Assembly: GCA_027486585.1 (NCBI GenBank) | Contig: JAIXOU010000139.1 | Span: 1 to 64,000, forward strand | DNA length: 64,000 nt | Direction of reading: 5' to 3' | DNA from: Verrucomicrobiaceae bacterium | Lineage (GTDB): Bacteria; Verrucomicrobiota; Verrucomicrobiia; Verrucomicrobiales; Verrucomicrobiaceae | Shown here: positions 37,689 through 47,405 of the stretch, piece by piece | How the letters are laid out: every line of letters starts with the position of its first letter | How positions within the stretch are numbered: position 1 is the stretch's first letter | Made by a program: the position numbers and the translations under genes | The notes under the pieces: generated by a model | The model's input: only the letters and a program-made list of their open reading frames with translations | What the model was told of the DNA's origin: nothing | The model's database searches: none

Positions 37689-37751
37689 ACTGATTTGCTA
37701 TTTTGTTTGGATTCGGGGCTCGTAAATGCCTGTTTAGATAAATACAAAGTG

Positions 37752-39692
37752 ATGTCCAAAGCACTCTATTATCGGGCAGACATAGATGGACTTCGAGGTA
37801 TTGCAATCATTGGTGTTGTTCTCTACCACGGCGGTTTTGTAACCACTGGAGGTTACGTAGGGGTTGATGTCTTCTTTGTTATTTCTGGTTTCTTGATCAC
37901 CAACCTGATAGTTAGGGAGTTGGACGAAGATAGGTTCTCTATTGCGGATTTCTTGGAGCGGCGAGCTAGGCGCATTTTGCCAGCGCTTTGTGTTATGGTG
38001 GCAACTATGCTCCTGGCTGGCTACTTTCTTTTTTTACCTCCTGATTTCAGGAACTTGGCGGTCTCTGCTATCGCACTGATCGCCTCAGCGGCGAATATCC
38101 GATTCTGGCAGGTGGCTGGTTATTTCCAACCCGAAGCAGATGAGAATCCGCTTTTGCACACGTGGTCACTGTCCCTCGAAGAGCAGTTTTACATTATCGT
38201 TCCGCTTGCGTTGTGGGTTCTTTCCTGGCTCAAGCTTCGAAAGTGGTTGCCAATAGTGATCGGTTTTTTTTGCGCAACTAGTTTTGTTTTATCTGTCATC
38301 GGAGTTCACCTATCACCAACTGCGACTTTTTATTTACTTCCAACCCGCGCATGGGAATTAGCTGTTGGATCTCTATTGGCAGTAACTGCGGAACCGATTA
38401 TATCTAATACAGTTAAACGGGTGCTCGTCGGGATAGGAATGCTAATGATTTTAGTGCCGTTCTTCATATACACCGAAGAAACACTATTCCCAGGTATTGC
38501 CGCACTTCCTCCGGTATTGGGGGCTGCAATGATCATTGCAGCAGGAACAGGAGTGGCGGACACAACTTTTCCGTCCAGAATCCAGCGAATTCTGTCATCC
38601 CGACTTTTGGTGGGAGCTGGACTTATATCTTACTCTGTATACCTTTGGCACTGGCCACTTCTATCAATTAACAGGTATGTTGATCAGTGGCAGGATTCTA
38701 TTAGTGTTCGCGCCGTACTTGTCTTCACATCGGTATTGATAGGCTGGTGTTCTTGGCGCTTCATTGAGCGGCCATTTCGGTCGCGAAATTCGATAGGCTC
38801 TAGAAAAGTAGTTTTTGCCATCAGTACCTTGGCATTATTCTCTATTCTTGCTCCTGCGTTAGCCATCTGGCGCAGTCAAGGGTTACCTAATCGGCTGGGA
38901 CAGCGAGGTCAAAAATATGCGGCAACCACTTTTGATTCTCGATATGTCAATGAAACACTAATTTCCGATATACCCGATCGATTCGTCAAATTAGGGGCAC
39001 ACCACACCCCACCCACAGTATTTCTATGGGGTGATAGCCACGCCATGGCTATAATGCCAGCAATTGAGGCCGTTTGTCTTGAGCATAGGCTCTCAGGGTT
39101 AGCCGCAACTCATTCTTCAACTGCACCTGTTCTAGATTGGTTTAAAGTGACAAAGTTTGGACTTAACGAAAAGGCCATCGACTATCACCGTGCATTGGTA
39201 GAATTTCTCGACAGCCCAATAGCCAAGCAAACACTGAAAGTTATTGTTTTGGCCGCATATTGGGAAGCTTATGTAGAACCTAAATCGAGTAACGAAGAAT
39301 TCCAAAATGCAATCTTGAGAACAGCTCAACGTTTGAGAAATATTGGATATCACGTCGTCCTATTTGATCAAGTGCCCATCTGGTCGTGTAAGGTTCCTAG
39401 GGCTCTTGCGTTGCAAGAGTTGATTGGTTGGGAGAGCCTCAAAGTCTCACTCGAAAACAAATCTCCAACCGACTCAAACGCTGGTTTACAAAAGGTTTTT
39501 GGAAATCGTTTAAGTCTGTTGTCGGGCACTGATATATTGAATCCTAGGCCCTACTTTTTAGACACCCATGGAAGGGTTCTTGCAGCGGACGTTGAAGGTG
39601 CATTATTCAGGGATAACCAACATTTAACCACCCGAGGGGCGCTGAGACTCAAGCCTGCTTTTGATAAACTTCTATATCGGCTTAAAAGGTAG
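37752..39692 (+). CDS. Acyltransferase (OafA family) with C-terminal SGNH domain
   Basis: 646 aa. The N-terminal about 360 residues form the acyltransferase 3 domain (ADIDGLRGIAIIGVVLYHGGF, GGYVGVDVFFVISGFL, RRARRILPAL) with about ten helices. A periplasmic SGNH hydrolase-like domain follows (FLWGDSHAMAIMPAI, then DNQHLTTRGAL with the His). Such proteins O-acetylate sugars of LPS or capsule. ATG 37752 (MSKALYYRADIDG) is preferred; earlier in-frame starts add an unsuitable leader. Confidence 0.88.
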   Translation: MSKALYYRADIDGLRGIAIIGVVLYHGGFVTTGGYVGVDVFFVISGFLITNLIVRELDEDRFSIADFLERRARRILPALCVMVATMLLAGYFLFLPPDFRNLAVSAIALIASAANIRFWQVAGYFQPEADENPLLHTWSLSLEEQFYIIVPLALWVLSWLKLRKWLPIVIGFFCATSFVLSVIGVHLSPTATFYLLPTRAWELAVGSLLAVTAEPIISNTVKRVLVGIGMLMILVPFFIYTEETLFPGIAALPPVLGAAMIIAAGTGVADTTFPSRIQRILSSRLLVGAGLISYSVYLWHWPLLSINRYVDQWQDSISVRAVLVFTSVLIGWCSWRFIERPFRSRNSIGSRKVVFAISTLALFSILAPALAIWRSQGLPNRLGQRGQKYAATTFDSRYVNETLISDIPDRFVKLGAHHTPPTVFLWGDSHAMAIMPAIEAVCLEHRLSGLAATHSSTAPVLDWFKVTKFGLNEKAIDYHRALVEFLDSPIAKQTLKVIVLAAYWEAYVEPKSSNEEFQNAILRTAQRLRNIGYHVVLFDQVPIWSCKVPRALALQELIGWESLKVSLENKSPTDSNAGLQKVFGNRLSLLSGTDILNPRPYFLDTHGRVLAADVEGALFRDNQHLTTRGALRLKPAFDKLLYRLKR

Positions 39693-39819
39693 TAAGTTTT
39701 GTCGTGGTAACAGCTTTCTAAAGGAGTATTATCAATTTTGGGATGTCCTCCATCATGGTTATTTATGGTTTCATAAAATTTTATATTTTATAAACTAGCA
39801 GTGGCACTTTAATCTAATA
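39693..39819. promoter_or_regulatory. AT-rich gap, possible internal promoter
   Basis: 127 bases, much richer in A and T than the genes around it, with ATAAAATTTTAT (39773-39784, a perfect palindrome) and TATATTTTATAAAC after it. Either promoter elements or an AT-rich junction left by transfer would fit. No -35/-10 pair can be fixed. Confidence 0.35.
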
Positions 39820-41103
39820 ATGTCTGAACCTATCATCAAAGTAGAAGGACTTTCGAAGCGCTATATTCTTGGGCATCAAGCTGCGCAAGAGCGCTACCAA
39901 TCTCTGCGTGAAGCCCTTTCTAGGACTCTTCGTTCTACCCTGCGAACGACACGAGACATGCTTAGTGGAAGACAACTTATCCAAGGCGATGATCCTGAAG
40001 AATTTTGGGCACTCAAAGATGTATCATTCGAGGTGTGCAAGGGGGAGATTCTTGGTGTCATTGGCAGAAACGGAGCCGGAAAGTCAACACTTTTGAAGAT
40101 TCTCAGCAGGATCACCGAACCAACTTCTGGACGGGTTACAATACATGGACGAGTGGCGTCCCTTCTGGAAGTGGGCACAGGTTTTCATCCCGAATTAAGT
40201 GGTCGCGAAAACATCTATCTCAATGGAGCTATTTTAGGAATGTCCCGAACTGAGATTCGGAGCAAGTTTGAGCAAATTGTCAGTTTTGCTGAGGTCGAGC
40301 GATTCATTGATACTCCCGTTAAACGTTACAGCAGTGGCATGTATGTGCGCCTTGCCTTCGCTGTGGCAGCGCATCTGGAACCAGAGATCTTGATCATTGA
40401 TGAAGTTCTTGCTGTAGGAGATATCGCATTTCAGAAGCGGTGCTTGGGTAAGATAAACGATATAGCTCGCAATGGTCGCACGATCATTTTTGTGAGTCAT
40501 GACATTGCTGCAGTGAGAAAACTTACTGTTAATGCCCTCTATCTTGAGCGGGGATCAGTAAAAATGAAAGCACGCACGGAGGAGGTCACGACGGCTTATC
40601 TTAAGCCACAGAGTGGAGATCAAAACTCTCCAGAACCTATTGCAAACTATCGACGACCATATCGAAATGAAGGGGTGCTTGAAATCGTTGGTGTGACAAT
40701 TAATGGCCAGCCTTTTGGTCATGTTCAACTCATGATAGGTGAGAAGCTATGTATACGAATCCATTTGCATATTTCTAAGGAAGTGGAAAGCGGGCTCGCC
40801 TCTATTAATATTCTAGATAGCGAATTGCGTGTCGTTTCTTCCATCCTTTCATCAGACGTGGGTTACTATCTGAATGCTAAAGTAGGTGGCAGGACCATTA
40901 ATCTTTCTCTGGATCAGTTGAGTTTGGCTCCTGGTATATACTTCCTTTCTCTTGGATTTAATCAGACTGTGAGTACCTTGGGTTGGGATGTCGTAGAAAA
41001 TCTGCCGGGCTTCACCATAGATGGATCTAACAATAAAGCCTGGATGATGCGGCCAGATCGACCGGGTTCAATGTTGATACAGGCGGCAAATTGGAGCGAA
41101 TAA
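39820..41103 (+). CDS. Wzt-like O-antigen ABC transporter ATPase (copy 2)
   Basis: 427 aa. Compared with copy 1 it has an insertion in the N-terminal region (residues about 20-60, with [15 protein letters not shown]) before Walker [10 protein letters not shown] (82-90). [20 protein letters not shown] is the same as in copies 1 and 3. The C-terminal about 150 residues are beta-rich and different from copies 1 and 3, so it probably binds a different glycan end. Followed by a type 11 methyltransferase. Confidence 0.92.
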   Translation: MSEPIIKVEGLSKRYILGHQAAQERYQSLREALSRTLRSTLRTTRDMLSGRQLIQGDDPEEFWALKDVSFEVCKGEILGVIGRNGAGKSTLLKILSRITEPTSGRVTIHGRVASLLEVGTGFHPELSGRENIYLNGAILGMSRTEIRSKFEQIVSFAEVERFIDTPVKRYSSGMYVRLAFAVAAHLEPEILIIDEVLAVGDIAFQKRCLGKINDIARNGRTIIFVSHDIAAVRKLTVNALYLERGSVKMKARTEEVTTAYLKPQSGDQNSPEPIANYRRPYRNEGVLEIVGVTINGQPFGHVQLMIGEKLCIRIHLHISKEVESGLASINILDSELRVVSSILSSDVGYYLNAKVGGRTINLSLDQLSLAPGIYFLSLGFNQTVSTLGWDVVENLPGFTIDGSNNKAWMMRPDRPGSMLIQAANWSE

Positions 41104-41127
41104 AATGGGTGCTTTTACACATGATTT

Positions 41128-41847
41128 ATGTCTAGAAAGTTAAGCCAATACATTGATCCGCCCTGCCGCCCTTGGACGCTTGATGGTTTTGTGAATCGGC
41201 GTCTCATTGTCCGTGCTGTCCGTGAGGTATTGCCTTGTTTTGCAGGGAAAGTTCTTGATGTGGGTTGCGGAGAGAAACCCTATCGGCACCTGTTAACACA
41301 CGAGCCCAGTCGGGCCACGAGTTATCTTGGTTTGGATCTACCAGGGAATAAATATAGCGAGCCTGATCTTGCCTGGGATGGCATTACGATACCACTGCCC
41401 ACCAATAACATGGATAGCGTGATGCTTACTGAGGTGCTCGAGCATACCCCTGATCCGCAAACAGTGCTCCAAGAGGCGGCTCGGGTGCTCAAACCCAATG
41501 GGTTTCTCTTTCTCACGGTTCCCTTTATCTGGCCGATTCACTGCGTGCCCTATGATGAGTTTCGGTATACTCCGTTCGCATTACTTCGATTCCTTGAAAC
41601 GGCCGGCTTTGTCGACATTGAAATTAAGGCCACAGGAGGCCGACATGCGGTGCTTGCCGTGATATTGGGACTGTGGGTGAGAAGAAGGCCGCTCACATCT
41701 CGGGTCCATTTGGTGACCCGATGGATGCTATCTTATGCCCTTTGGCCAGTCATCTGGCTGTTATACAAACTCGATTGTCGGCCTTCAGCGCTTGAAGAAA
41801 GCACCCTTATCGTTGGGCTAAGCGCTTCAGCCAGAAAACCAGTCTGA
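41128..41847 (+). CDS. SAM-dependent methyltransferase, type 11
   Basis: 239 aa. VLDVGCGEKPYRHLLTH is the SAM loop (GxGxxP variant); MLTEVLEHTPDPQTVLQEAARVLKPNGFLFLTVPF carries the later motifs. It starts 24 bases after the Wzt-like gene. It may methylate the sugar recognised by that ATPase. Ends with a short hydrophobic tail (LWPVIWLLYKL), perhaps membrane-associated. Confidence 0.87.
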   Translation: MSRKLSQYIDPPCRPWTLDGFVNRRLIVRAVREVLPCFAGKVLDVGCGEKPYRHLLTHEPSRATSYLGLDLPGNKYSEPDLAWDGITIPLPTNNMDSVMLTEVLEHTPDPQTVLQEAARVLKPNGFLFLTVPFIWPIHCVPYDEFRYTPFALLRFLETAGFVDIEIKATGGRHAVLAVILGLWVRRRPLTSRVHLVTRWMLSYALWPVIWLLYKLDCRPSALEESTLIVGLSASARKPV

Positions 41848-41868
41848 GTTAGCACCACTAAGTGATCG

Positions 41869-42987
41869 ATGAATTTAGCCATAGCATCGCCATCTGCCTC
41901 CGCTTATTCGGAGACTTTCATTCACATGCAGATGGCACAGCTACCCTGTCGTCTAAAGATTTATGGCGGGCCTGTTGCAGAGGAAACCATTCCAGGAGGT
42001 CGTATCTCACCAGCGCGAAACATCCACGGATGGTTTGATATTGTAAACGAATTGAGAATTGGAGGGAAGTGGAGAGATGGGACTCAAAGGAGGGAACTGA
42101 AAAGGCGGCTGAAGCAAGCAAGTATTGATGTTTTATTAGCAAACTATGGTCCCACTGGAGTCGCACTTCTCCCTGTTTGTTTAGACCTAGACATACCTTT
42201 AGTCGTGCATTTTCATGGATACGATGCACACAAGGCAGATGTTGTTACTATGCACAGAGACGACTATCAAGATCTTGGTAGGTCTGCTAGTGCAGTTATT
42301 GCTGTTTCTCAACACATGAATCAGGCTTTGGTGTCGTATGGTATTCCACAGGACCGTATTCATGTGCTTCGATATGGGTGTGATCCAAATAGTTTTACCG
42401 AGAGGCAGTCTAGCCCATCCACGCCTACGTTTTTTGGTGTTGGTCGATTTACCGAGAAAAAAGCGCCTTATTTAACAGTCTTGGCATTCGCGAAAGTCGT
42501 GATGCAATTCCCTTCAGCAAGACTGATCTTAGCTGGTACTGGTGAACTTTTGGAGGCGAGTCAGAACTTGGCCATTTGCCTCGGGATAGGTTCAGCTGTG
42601 CATTTTCCAGGCGTGTTGAGCCATACAGAAGTTGCGAATTACATGCAGACTGCTACTGCATTTGTGCAACACTCGATTTGCCCCAAAACTGGACCTTGGA
42701 AGGGGGATTGTGAAGGCACACCGGTTGCTGTTATTGAGGCAATGATGACGGGACTACCCGTGGTGTCGACACGCCATGCTGGTATCAATGAGGTTGTGGA
42801 GGATGGGCGGACAGGACTCTTGGTGGGTGAGCGGGATGTGGAAGGGATGGCAGAAGCTATGTGTAAACTGGCGGGAGATATTGAGTTGAATGCTTCACTC
42901 GGCCGTGCAGCGAGGCAAAAAGCGTTGAATAAATATACCGCGAATGACTACACGAGTAGTATTCTGCGTGTTCTAAGTAATTTCTAA
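41869..42987 (+). CDS. Family 4 glycosyltransferase
   Basis: 372 aa, GT-B fold. The N-terminus (IASPSASAYSETFIHMQM) and HFHGYDAHK are seen in WcaL-like colanic acid transferases. The C-terminal half has GVGRFTEKKAP, and EGTPVAVIEAMMTGLPVVST, the E-x7-E motif that binds the nucleotide sugar. Retaining mechanism expected. Starts 21 bases after the methyltransferase. Confidence 0.88.
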   Translation: MNLAIASPSASAYSETFIHMQMAQLPCRLKIYGGPVAEETIPGGRISPARNIHGWFDIVNELRIGGKWRDGTQRRELKRRLKQASIDVLLANYGPTGVALLPVCLDLDIPLVVHFHGYDAHKADVVTMHRDDYQDLGRSASAVIAVSQHMNQALVSYGIPQDRIHVLRYGCDPNSFTERQSSPSTPTFFGVGRFTEKKAPYLTVLAFAKVVMQFPSARLILAGTGELLEASQNLAICLGIGSAVHFPGVLSHTEVANYMQTATAFVQHSICPKTGPWKGDCEGTPVAVIEAMMTGLPVVSTRHAGINEVVEDGRTGLLVGERDVEGMAEAMCKLAGDIELNASLGRAARQKALNKYTANDYTSSILRVLSNF

Positions 42988-43027
42988 ATAACCAAATGTT
43001 AATTATGCGCTTAGGCGATATTTTCAC

Positions 43028-44041
43028 ATGAATAGTTCCACCTGCCCATTGCAAGTTTCCATCATAACTCCCACAAAAAACCGCCTCTCGCTTCTCGGTG
43101 AGGCGATTGATTCGGTCTTGGCGCAGACGTTCTCTAACTGGGAGCATCTGATCGTCGATGATGGATCGGATGATGGTTCCATTGAGATGGTTGAAAAGTT
43201 GGCGGCTTCCGATTCAAGAATCCGATTGATCAAGCGCACAGGCGAAAAAGCGGGTGCCAATGTCTGTCGTAATATCGGGATCCGCGAGAGCCGAAGCGAG
43301 TTCCTAATCTTCTTAGATTCCGATGATCTACTCTCTGCGTCCTGTCTTGAAAAAAGGGTGGGGCTTATGCAGCGAAACCAAGATCTGGAATATGCGGTCT
43401 TTATGACGGGCTTTTTTGTGGAGACTCCAGGAGATAGATATCAGCAAAAGCCAGGCGACCTGTTTGGAGATGATCTTCGCCGCTTTTTATCCTTTGAATT
43501 TCCTTGGATCATTAATGCTCCAATCTGGAGAAAGAGCGCTTTGGAAAAGCTCCAGGGTTTTGATGAGACTCTCCCAAGTTGGCAGGATGTGGATCTTCAC
43601 ATCCGAGCTATTTGTGGCGGCTTGTTGTACGTGAAGGTTCCCGTGCTCGATCATCATGTCCGTTGGCAATACGATGAGGCTAAGGTCAGTGTTCTTCAAA
43701 GGCGCTCACCGAAACACTTGCAGGCAGCGTCAGCAATTTTGGAAAAATTTGAAGCCGAAATTCGGCGCGGACCTGGAATGGATTGGATTCGGCAGAGAGC
43801 TCTGGTTGGTCTTTATTTTCTCGTCGCTGAGCTTTGGCTCAATGCGGGTTCTTTAAATTCAGCCCTGGATTTCTGGGGGAGGGGCTCGGTTCGGGGGCTC
43901 ACCTGTAAACGTCTGTATGTCTCGGGCTATTTACTTTTGTTACTGCTAGCGTCTCCATTTCCACGTTCGTTAAGTGCGCGCATGATTCATAAATGGAAAG
44001 GCTTCGCGCGCTTCCGAATCAATCCTTCAATGCTTGGTTGA
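43028..44041 (+). CDS. Family 2 glycosyltransferase
   Basis: 337 aa. VSIITPTKNRLSLLGEAIDS, HLIVDDGSDDGS and the metal motif FLDSDDLLS are intact. A hydrophobic segment (SGYLLLLLLASPFP) lies near the C-terminus, so it may sit on the membrane. Probably adds one residue of the glycan. Followed, after 82 bases, by the third Wzt-like gene. Confidence 0.88.
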   Translation: MNSSTCPLQVSIITPTKNRLSLLGEAIDSVLAQTFSNWEHLIVDDGSDDGSIEMVEKLAASDSRIRLIKRTGEKAGANVCRNIGIRESRSEFLIFLDSDDLLSASCLEKRVGLMQRNQDLEYAVFMTGFFVETPGDRYQQKPGDLFGDDLRRFLSFEFPWIINAPIWRKSALEKLQGFDETLPSWQDVDLHIRAICGGLLYVKVPVLDHHVRWQYDEAKVSVLQRRSPKHLQAASAILEKFEAEIRRGPGMDWIRQRALVGLYFLVAELWLNAGSLNSALDFWGRGSVRGLTCKRLYVSGYLLLLLLASPFPRSLSARMIHKWKGFARFRINPSMLG

Positions 44042-44123
44042 TGGACGTTAGATGTGCAGATGCCACTGCTCGTCAAACCAAACAATCTTTGATTCTACTT
44101 CTCAGGTAATTCGCCGCAATCTA

Positions 44124-45374
44124 ATGGCTACTCCAGTTATCACAGTTGAGCAGTTAAGTAAACGCTACTTTTTAGGTCATCAAGGCCCAAGGGAGAGCTA
44201 TCAATCTCTTCGTGATAGCCTGGTGAAGCAGGGACGGACTTTGGCTCGGAAGAGCATGGAGTTGGTTCGTGGAAAGCAAGTTATTCAGGGAGACCGAGTT
44301 GAGGAGTTTTGGGCGCTCAAGGATGTCTGTTTTGAAGTGCAGCAAGGTGATGTTCTGGGCATCATCGGCAGCAATGGAGCCGGTAAGAGCACGCTACTTA
44401 AACTTTTGAGCCGAATCACTGAGCCGACCAAAGGTCGGATCACGCTTCAGGGCCGTGTTGCTTCCTTGCTTGAGGTTGGCACAGGCTTTCATCCTGAACT
44501 GAGCGGCCGCGAAAACATCTTTCTCAATGGGGCCGTTCTTGGCATGTCGCGCGCAGAAATTCGCTCCAAATTTGATGAGATCGTGGACTTCGCTGACGTG
44601 GAGCGCTTTCTGGACACACCGGTAAAGCGTTACAGCAGCGGCATGTATGTCAGGCTTGCTTTTGCCGTCGCAGCCCACCTTGAACCTGAAGTGCTCGTGG
44701 TCGATGAAGTTCTGGCTGTGGGAGATGCTGAGTTTCAAAAGAAGTGCATGGGCAAAATGGGTGAGGTTGCCAAAGGCGGTCGCACGGTTTTGTTTGTGAG
44801 TCATAACTTAGGAGCCGTTGTCGGCTTGTGTTCGCGCTGCCTACTGATGGATCACGGATCTCTCATTTTGGATTCTAGTCCAGCTGAGTGCGTGGCAGCC
44901 CATTTGAATCACGCCCAAAGCCAATCGGATCAATGGGTTCGTCCTTCATCACGCGAAGCACCCGTTTTGGGTTTTCGGGAAATCAAAATCAACTTGGTGG
45001 GAGAGCAGCCTGATCTTATCTTAGAGATTGAATGTGCTTTCACTTCCCGAGCTTCAGACCATCGGGACGCTATGGTAGCCTTCGACATCAGTCAGCTTTC
45101 GGGTGGGGTGCTCATGCAGGCATTGCCTCATCCTCAGGGATTTCTAACCTCAAAACACACGGAACAGATCCAACGGTTCGCGATTCATTTGCCTCCCTTA
45201 ATACCTGGCTCCTACAGCTTGACAGCTTGGATTGGGCCAAACAACTTAGAATCCTATGATATGGTGCGTGATTGCGTCTCATTTGAGGTCGCGCACTCTC
45301 CTACACCTGGTAGAACTTTTCTTCACACTCCTGATCACGGCTACATTGCACCAAAAACTACATGGTTGGCTTAA
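44124..45374 (+). CDS. Wzt-like O-antigen ABC transporter ATPase (copy 3)
   Basis: 416 aa. Same layout as copy 2, with the N-terminal insertion, Walker A GSNGAGKST (82-90), signature [11 protein letters not shown], and Walker [14 protein letters not shown]. The C-terminal domain differs again. ATG 44124 is preferred, since the earlier frame (from 44052) does not align with the other copies. Next is a FkbM methyltransferase and an acyltransferase, possible cap-forming enzymes. Confidence 0.92.
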   Translation: MATPVITVEQLSKRYFLGHQGPRESYQSLRDSLVKQGRTLARKSMELVRGKQVIQGDRVEEFWALKDVCFEVQQGDVLGIIGSNGAGKSTLLKLLSRITEPTKGRITLQGRVASLLEVGTGFHPELSGRENIFLNGAVLGMSRAEIRSKFDEIVDFADVERFLDTPVKRYSSGMYVRLAFAVAAHLEPEVLVVDEVLAVGDAEFQKKCMGKMGEVAKGGRTVLFVSHNLGAVVGLCSRCLLMDHGSLILDSSPAECVAAHLNHAQSQSDQWVRPSSREAPVLGFREIKINLVGEQPDLILEIECAFTSRASDHRDAMVAFDISQLSGGVLMQALPHPQGFLTSKHTEQIQRFAIHLPPLIPGSYSLTAWIGPNNLESYDMVRDCVSFEVAHSPTPGRTFLHTPDHGYIAPKTTWLA

Positions 45375-45389
45375 ACCAACCTCATTTTT

Positions 45390-46166
45390 ATGTTAAGATT
45401 TTATCGACGTTTTAAAGCTCTAAATAGAGTGATGAAGTGGAGGGATGCTATGCAGATGGCACTTTTTGATCCACTAACGCTAAAGGGAAGAGGACAGATC
45501 AATCTAATCGATGATTCGCGTCCCATTCATTTTCGAAGAGGCACTTCTGACTTTGCCTGTTTTGAGCAGATTTTTCTTTCTCAACAGTATCATTCCCCTT
45601 TCAAGATCGAACCGCTCACGATTGTCGATGCAGGGGCTAATATCGGAACTTCGGTGCGGTATTTTGCCGCAAAATATCCCGAGGCCGAGATTTGGGCGAT
45701 CGAACCTGACGTCTCGAATTTCGAACTTCTCAAGAGCAATTGTGAAACACTTCCGCGAACACATCTGATTGCTTCAGCACTGTGGCCAAATAATGAGCCT
45801 GTTTTCTTTACTAATCTTGATGCGGCCAAGTGGGAGTTTGAAGTCACCAACGCCCCCCCTGTTGCGACCAGTCTAGCGCTGAGTTCAGTGACGATACCAG
45901 ATATTCTTGCCCAGATCCCATCGGGCCGAATCAACCTGCTCAAACTTGACATTGAGGGAGCCGAGCGGGAGTTATTTCAGGAAAATACAGAAGCTTGGTT
46001 GTCAAAGGTGGATGTTCTTGTCATTGAGCTTCATGATCGTTTTAAACAAGGCTGTTCCAAGGCGTTCTACTCAGCCATCTGCACACGTGACTTTAATCAA
46101 GAGCAGGTAGGTGAAAATGTTTTCATCTACTTCACGCCAGAGAAAGCTGAATCAACCTTGGCGTAA
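45390..46166 (+). CDS. FkbM-family methyltransferase
   Basis: 258 aa. IVDAGANIGTSVRYFAAKYP is the SAM loop, EIWAIEPDVSNFELL the acidic strand, and LLKLDIEGAERELF the FkbM motif. These O-methylate sugars in many clusters. It starts 15 bases after the third Wzt-like gene. Substrate unknown. Confidence 0.87.
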   Translation: MLRFYRRFKALNRVMKWRDAMQMALFDPLTLKGRGQINLIDDSRPIHFRRGTSDFACFEQIFLSQQYHSPFKIEPLTIVDAGANIGTSVRYFAAKYPEAEIWAIEPDVSNFELLKSNCETLPRTHLIASALWPNNEPVFFTNLDAAKWEFEVTNAPPVATSLALSSVTIPDILAQIPSGRINLLKLDIEGAERELFQENTEAWLSKVDVLVIELHDRFKQGCSKAFYSAICTRDFNQEQVGENVFIYFTPEKAESTLA

Positions 46167-46201
46167 GCTGGATCGTACTGCCCAGACATAGCCAAGCAAA
46201 A

Positions 46202-47335
46202 GTGAGTTCCGTGTCAGAGCCGATCGTTAACAAAGGGCATTTAGCTTTTCTGGACTTAGTGCGTGGAATAGCCGTCTTAGGTGTCTTCATTTTTCATACA
46301 CTTGATCCCGTGCTTCATCGTCATGAGGTGCCTTGGAGCGGTCTTTGGAGAAGCCTGCCCTTATCGGTAGCCGAGTTTTTCTTTACCTTGGCAAGTTTCG
46401 GGAAATACGGTGTGGCTGTCTTTTTCGTGATCAGTGGGTTTTGCATCCAGCTTAGCTACGCCAAAAGTAAGGACAAACACTGGCTCCCATTCTTTATTCG
46501 ACGTAGCTTTCGAATTCTACCGACTTACTGGTTTTGGCTTGGAATTTTTACCTGTTTAACACTTGCTCTCTCATGGCAAGCAGGACTTACGCCGATCAGT
46601 TTCAAGAACATTGGAATGCATGGTCTATTGCTCCAAAACTTTCGAGGATCCGTTGTCTATAGCATCAATCCATCCTTCTGGAGTTTGGCGGTTGAGACTC
46701 AGTTGTACCTGCTCTTTCCAGTGCTCATTTTCATCGTTTCTAAATGGGGGTGGAAGTCTTCTTTAGTGTTGATCTTCCTCATTGAAATCGGATTTCGGTT
46801 CTGGTCTTCTTGTGGTGGAATTGACATGAAACCGGGCGAGTTCTTTACCCTGAGGTACTGGTGGTCTTGGTGTATTGGTGCCTTTATTGCGGATCGTTAT
46901 GTTTCGGGACAAAATCTTAGTCTAAAAAAGATTCCACTCTTTATTTGTCTCGGTTTAGTTCTCCTGACTTGGGCTTGGGAACCCATGAGTCATTTTCTCT
47001 TTACCATGGTGGCCTTCAGCACAGCGGTTTGGCTCAGTCACCGATTGTCATATACCTATCCTACGCAGAGCCAATCCAAAGCGAGCGCCCTCAATTTACT
47101 TTCGAAGCCGCTGACCACACTGGGACTTTGCAGCTACAGCTTCTATCTCATGCACCAACCCGTTTTGATATTGCTGGCAAGAGTTTTTGAAGACTTCCAG
47201 ATCCAGGACATAACGGTTCGTTTTGCATGCTGTAGCTTTTATGGACTATTGATTTTTGGTTTTTCATTGTGCAGTTACCGTTGGATCGAAATGCCCAGTC
47301 ATCGCTTAGGTATCTATCTCGCGACAAATCATTGA
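46202..47335 (+). CDS. Acyltransferase family 3 membrane protein
   Basis: 378 aa counting the start, about ten helices. LDLVRGIAVLGVFIFHTL, KYGVAVFFVISGFCIQL and FFIRRSFRILPTYWFW show the acyltransferase 3 (OafA) family with the catalytic His in the first helix. No SGNH domain. Start is GTG 46202 or GTG 46211; neither has a strong ribosome site. O-acetylation of glycan likely. A terminator follows. Confidence 0.85.
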   Translation: MSSVSEPIVNKGHLAFLDLVRGIAVLGVFIFHTLDPVLHRHEVPWSGLWRSLPLSVAEFFFTLASFGKYGVAVFFVISGFCIQLSYAKSKDKHWLPFFIRRSFRILPTYWFWLGIFTCLTLALSWQAGLTPISFKNIGMHGLLLQNFRGSVVYSINPSFWSLAVETQLYLLFPVLIFIVSKWGWKSSLVLIFLIEIGFRFWSSCGGIDMKPGEFFTLRYWWSWCIGAFIADRYVSGQNLSLKKIPLFICLGLVLLTWAWEPMSHFLFTMVAFSTAVWLSHRLSYTYPTQSQSKASALNLLSKPLTTLGLCSYSFYLMHQPVLILLARVFEDFQIQDITVRFACCSFYGLLIFGFSLCSYRWIEMPSHRLGIYLATNH

Positions 47336-47337
47336 TT

Positions 47338-47374
47338 CGAGAGTCGAAAATTCGTTCTCGTTATCTCTTTTTTT
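47338..47374 (+). terminator. Rho-independent terminator
   Basis: CGAGAGTCGAA pairs imperfectly with TTCGTTCTCG over 47338-47360 (outer CGAGA/TCTCG, inner CGAA/TTCG), and a T-rich tract TTATCTCTTTTTTT follows. It begins three bases after the acyltransferase stop and would end the upstream transcript. Confidence 0.65.
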
Positions 47375-47405
47375 GATGGGTTAAACAGTCGTTCAAGTTT
47401 ATTTC

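Noticed and set aside
46202-47335. SGNH domain in the second acyltransferase
   Set aside because: The protein ends after the membrane domain; no GDSH-type motif is present, unlike the gene at 37752.
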